From Silene latifolia (lineage: Eukaryota; Streptophyta; Magnoliopsida; Caryophyllales; Caryophyllaceae), in assembly GCF_048544455.1 (NCBI RefSeq), contig NC_133538.1:36209469-36273468 (forward strand): a DNA stretch of 64,000 bases, given 5' to 3'. The stretch's first letter is position 1; every line of letters starts with the position of its first letter. This document shows positions 59,767 to 64,000 of the stretch, in pieces. The translations under genes and the position numbers were made by a program. The notes under the pieces are model-generated. The model ran no database searches and was not told the origin of the DNA. It saw only the letters and a program-made list of their open reading frames with translations.

Positions 59767-62222
59767 AATCAAATACAACTTTTAGGTACCCAAGCTAAGT
59801 TGGGTCCTTTATGGTTAGTGACTCTATATATTTGATCCTTTCTAACCCATACTTGTCTTATTATTCTTTTGGCTTTAACATTGGGTTGTCTTGGTCTTTG
59901 TCTAACAATCAGAACATAAGGTACTCTAGGTTTTGTTCTAACAAAAGTAGCTCTAGGTCTATTACCTTCATGAGAAGCTCTTGGTTTAGAGTTATGAACT
60001 TTAGGCTTGAATGTATGCTTTCGATTCTCATTTATTTTGTTTGAGTTTGAAGGCACAGATGAGTAATCAAAAGCCATATCATAAGTCCATCTAAACTCAT
60101 TATTGCGTTCTTCATTGTCGTTAGATTCATCTATAGTCGAGACATCATCTTCAACTATGAAATCACAAGTCTTAACAGTTTCGACATTCTTTTTCTTATC
60201 CCAAGCATGTTTGACACAATTGACTTGAATATTTCCAGTAGAGCCACAGTAATTACAAATCACGTATTCTGGAAGATTAACATATTTTCTTTTTCTGAAA
60301 TCGTGATCAGAAGGATTAGATTTGCATTTATCATGGTCTCTACGGCTATAGCATTCATGACCAAGTCCCATCTTCATGTTATTATCAGATTGTTCAGTAA
60401 GGAAGTTTAAAACCTTTGTGCTTCCTTCCCATTTATCATGAAATTTTCGTGCATGTAAGAGCAATTCTTTCAAGGACTCAATTTCTTTTTCACATTTCGA
60501 ATGATCTTTATTTGAATCCTTGGAAGAGTTACCTTTCTCAAAGTCTTCATGAAATTTATCGAAGCGTTCATTCAAGACACGTTTCTCATTTTCATGTTGT
60601 TTCTTAAGTTTGGACATACTATTACTAGTTTCTTCTAATTGCTTAGGGAGAAATACAATTTCTCTCTTGTGTTCGGAAACCACACTATCTTTGCCATTAA
60701 GCTCATCTTTTAAAATCTCATTGACTTTCTTCAACTCAGAAGTCATAGCATCACTAGCTGTAACTTTAGCTTGAAGATGCTTAATGTTGAGTTTAAGCTC
60801 TCAAGTTATGGCATCACTAGCCTTAACTTTTGATTCAAGAGCGTTTTTCTCATCATTTGTCTTGTCTGAAGTTATAGCTGGAGTAGCCATAACTTTAGAT
60901 TTGAGCTTTTTGGCTTTAGCTTTCAGAAGTTGGTTTTCCTCAGCAATATCTAAAATCTGTTCCTTAAGGTCTTTTAACTCTAGACTTTGTTCATGACAGT
61001 GATCAAGGGATTGTTCAAAAAACTTAATTAAATTATCCTTAGAAAGTTTCTTAACTCGCTTTTTAAGTACGAGATAACTTACCTCTTCATCCTCTGAATC
61101 TGAATCTGAATTTCCAACGAGACACATCTCAGCATTTGAGACATTGCTTTCATTGTCGCTTTCGGTGAATAGGTCAAGACTTACGCTACTTAGACAAAGA
61201 TTGGCAGCTTCTTCTTCATCTTCGGATTCGCCATCTTCAGAGTCCAAGTCTCCCCAACAGTACGCCATCATAACTTGCTTGAATTCCTTCTTTGTTTTGT
61301 CATGTTGATTTTTGTCTTTAATTTTCTTCCATGTAGAGCAATCTTTGATCATGTGATCATTATCACCACACTTGAAGCATCCACGGTTAGAGAAAGACCC
61401 TTTTGACTCAGAAGTTTTCTTCGGAGTTTGCTTTGATTTGTTATTTGTCTTATTTTGATTTTGAAAGAAAGACTTTTTCCTAAGACGTTTAACAAACAAT
61501 ACAGTTTCATCTTCAATATCTGAAGAATCATCAATCTTGCTAGACTCCGCTTGTAAGGCCATCTTTTTGCTTGTGTCAGCTTCCTCCTCATCCTGATTCA
61601 GAGTAATCTCGTGAGCCATTAAGGTTCCGAGTAGCTCCTGATAGGATAACGAAGTTAGGTCCTTACATTCTTCTATGACAGATACTTTATGTCTCCATCT
61701 GCGAGACATACTTCTGAGTATTTTTCTAGCAATTTTCTCGGAGTCAAAAGTTCTTCCTAAATTCTTTAGCTCATTGATGATGCTAGAAAAGCGAGAGGAC
61801 ATGCTATCAACTGACTCGTTTTGCTCCATGGCAAACAGCTCGTATTTTCGCATTAGTAATGCCATACGTTGCTTTTTGACAACAGTGGTTCCCTCATAGG
61901 CTAATTCTAGACCATCCCATATTTCCTTGGCAGATGAACTGGTTGAGAAACGATCGAATTCAGTAGCAATCATACCATTTTGCAATAAGCTTATTGCTTT
62001 TGAATTCTTCTCAGCCTTTTTATAATCCGCCTCAATATAGTCTTCTTCTTTCTTTTCAACAGTAGTGCCATTACTGGTTGCAAGTAAGATCTTATTCGGA
62101 CTATTCTTGATAATCAACCAACACTCCCAGTCGTTTCCTTTAATGAAGTGGGTCATCATATTTTTCCATAAACCATAGTTCTTCCCATTGAATATAGGAC
62201 ACTTAAGGTGTTTGGAATCCAT
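59767..62222 (-). pseudogene. SIRE Gag, long form with two zinc knuckles
   Basis: ATG 62222 (MDSKHLKCPIFNGKNYGLWK) opens the UBN2/DUF4219-type Gag, with YELFAMEQNESVDSM and CCHC knuckle CFKCGDNDHMIKDC near residues 281-294, then acidic and coiled-coil-like stretches. TGA at 60801-60803 (ACT TGA GAG, where the repeat downstream reads ACT TCT GAG for Thr-Ser-Glu) interrupts it. The same frame continues 60800-59769 with more heptad-like sequence, a second knuckle CNYCGSTGNIQVNC whose expected His is Asn, and ends at AWVPKSCI. The repeat SDAIT/SDAMT-x-EL marks a short internal duplication at the break. Confidence 0.88.
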
Positions 62223-62324
62223 TTGATAAAAAATAAATGCAGCGAAAAAAAGTTAAATAGACTCAAAAAAAAGATCAGACTCTAGCCGTTAAGCTTAACA
62301 ACAGTACGAGGCTCTGATACCAAT

Positions 62325-63697
62325 TGAGGAGTCTATTGATCGAATACGAAAGAGGGGGGGGGGGGTGAATTGAGTATTAAAAACGATGACCGCTTTTTCG
62401 ATCTGTATGATATAAAATAATTATTTGATTTTATTGATTAAAATCAACTAATTAAATTACTTAATAATAAATGCAAAATCGAAATAACAATAATAAAGAG
62501 AGAGAGAAAGAGAGACACACAGGATTTTGAAGTGGTTCAGTTTCACAAGTCGAAACCTACGTCCACTATTCTCGATTAATAATTTTTAGTACCTTTCTCC
62601 GGATTACAAAAATTATCAATCCACTCGTATAATCAACTATATGATTATAACTCAGATTGAGTATCGCTAAATACTCTAGGTTGCTCTTACGTTAATAAGA
62701 AAAATACAAAGAAAAATACTAATCTCACGTTATGCGAGTGAGTATAATATCTTTGTGTATTTAGTATCCTATAACGATTTTTCTTCGAGTGATTGACAAA
62801 TATGATGCGCAATTTTTGTATAAGCAAATTATAAAATAATAATTAAGGCTCAAAGAACTTTGCTTAAAATATTTTTCTCTCTAAAAGTGTAGATGTGTGT
62901 GTCACATTTAAATGATGAATGAATGAGAGTATTTATAGTAGTAGAGAATTAGGGTTTAGGAATGTTCGGAATTAGGGCATAGGAATGTTCGGAAGAATAA
63001 ATCCTAAACGACTTGATGAACAAGTAAGAAGCAAAGGAAGAAGGAGTTTGACCTCCTAGGGTTTCGGCCACCTAGGGTTTCGGCCTCCCTAGGGTTCGGC
63101 CGGCCTCTAGGCCTCCTTCGGTCCACTATTGCTTCCATAGCCCACAACAAATCGAGATAGAATTTAGTTAAAGCCCTAGGTTGCATGACGATATAAATAT
63201 AGTGTTACAAACCAATAGTTTATTCAACTTAAATTCTTATTAATTAATTCCAATTAAAATAAATACTCTCTTATTTTATAAATCACTAAAAATATATTTT
63301 CAAAAAATTAACGCATCATTTTTGTCTAGCAATGAAGTTATGGCTATTAGGTCATAACTTCAATAACCTTTAAATCAAACAAAGTAAAACCATTACTGGG
63401 ATGACGACCTATACTATCTAATCTTGATAGATCTTGATGAACGAATCGTCTCTTCACAAGTCTCTCATCTTGAGTCTCGTGGTTGATTTCTAATCTTGAT
63501 CTTGCTTGAATACATCGATCATGTGTATTTGAAGTTGTACCTCCTTGGTCCAAACTTCAAGCTTGCGTCATTGTAATTGTTCCTTTCTATATTAAGACTT
63601 AAGCACACAATTACACGCATATGTTTATAATATTAAGTCCACATACAAATCATTACTGTCATTATCAAAACAATTAATAAGGACTAAAGGTCCAACA
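62325..63697 (-). repeat. SIRE element 5' LTR
   Basis: 1,373 bp. A homopolymer of G near 62353-62366 is longer than in the other LTR (62353 versus 52424 region), and an AG-repeat lies near 62497. Confidence 0.93.
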
Positions 63698-63702
63698 ATT
63701 AT

Positions 63703-64000
63703 GCATTACTTCGCAATTTCAGGGTATTGGCAACTGGCATTGTCATCCGTTATTCAGTAATGTTAAATGTTATAACATAAATCTGATGCTCTTATTTTTT
63801 TTATTTTTTATTTTTGTATACCGGTGATTTTAAACATGCAATAGTGCACATTCAGACTATAAATTGAAATCCCGGAGGGGAATATTTATGTCGTTGAACA
63901 CCTGCAATGTATCATATAAATGGAAATGGATCCTCTCCATTTCCTTTCTCTCCATTTCCTCTCACAATCTCCTTAAATAATTATTTCCTCTTTCACCCTC
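63703..64000. other. Background at right edge
   Basis: Continues from 52395 once the SIRE element is removed. AT-rich, no gene recognised; CT-rich near the edge. Confidence 0.4.

Larger units (their letters stand above)
52396..63697 (-). mobile_element. SIRE-type copia retrotransposon, 11.3 kb, with envelope-position ORF
   Basis: Read on the - strand: 5' LTR 62325-63697, PBS TGGTATCAGAGC (62311-62322), gag, pol, an extra ORF, purine tract AAAAAGGGGGAATT (53768-53781), 3' LTR 52396-53767. The target duplication ATTAT is at 52391-52395 and 63698-63702. The LTRs (1,373 and 1,372 bp) begin TGTTGGACC and end GACTCCTCA, and differ by scattered bases and small indels. Large size, long gag with coiled-coil-like regions, and an ORF after pol mark the SIRE/Maximus lineage of Ty1/copia. 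All coding regions carry stops or shifts. Confidence 0.94.

Overview
The window is intergenic plant DNA made almost entirely of transposable elements. I found no intact host gene. Plant-type Ty1/copia elements (including one of SIRE type), a CACTA element with a tnp2 transposase, a Helitron, a TRIM, and hAT-like and Stowaway-like MITEs all point to a flowering plant with a large, repeat-rich genome, probably a eudicot. The species cannot be fixed from sequence alone.

Layout, left to right. 1-3251 is an old background holding a broken Helitron-type Pif1 helicase. Copia-A (3252-7806, + strand) sits in it with target duplication ATCTT. Copia-B (8219-46079, - strand) has target duplication AAAGG at 8214-8218 and 46080-46084. 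Its upstream LTR is split at 10924/45929 by a Helitron (10925-45928: 5' TC, 3' hairpin plus CTAG, insertion between A and T). Inside the Helitron lie two TIR elements embedded in (TA)n tracts (about 11231-12440 and 12531-24946) and Copia-C (27113-44681). The larger TIR element carries a 7.7 kb CACTA element (16449-24129, target duplication CAA). Copia-C carries a TRIM (29138-37913), which carries a non-coding LTR element of LARD type (29457-37316, target duplication CCCGG), which carries a hAT-like MITE (33653-34126, target duplication GTGATTAC). That is six levels of insertion.

After Copia-B come two inverted repeat copies and a Stowaway-like MITE (46163-47262). Copia-D (47554-52157) follows; its LTRs are identical and its target duplication is TTTGT. 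A short RPA-like relic comes next, then a SIRE-type element with an envelope-position ORF (52396-63697, - strand, target duplication ATTAT), then background to the end.

Every large reading frame is a transposon protein and every one is broken by stops, frameshifts or deletions. Nothing here looks able to move on its own. The recent-looking copies (Copia-D, and Copia-B with 4 differences per 178 bp between its LTRs) were probably mobilised in trans by relatives elsewhere. The strongest result is the insertion order, which can be read base by base from target duplications. Less usual observations are palindromic ACTCGATCGAGT clusters in the LARD LTRs, an inverted pair of tRNA-like cloverleaves, a long foldback upstream of the CACTA transposase, and two copia families with TA...CA LTR ends.
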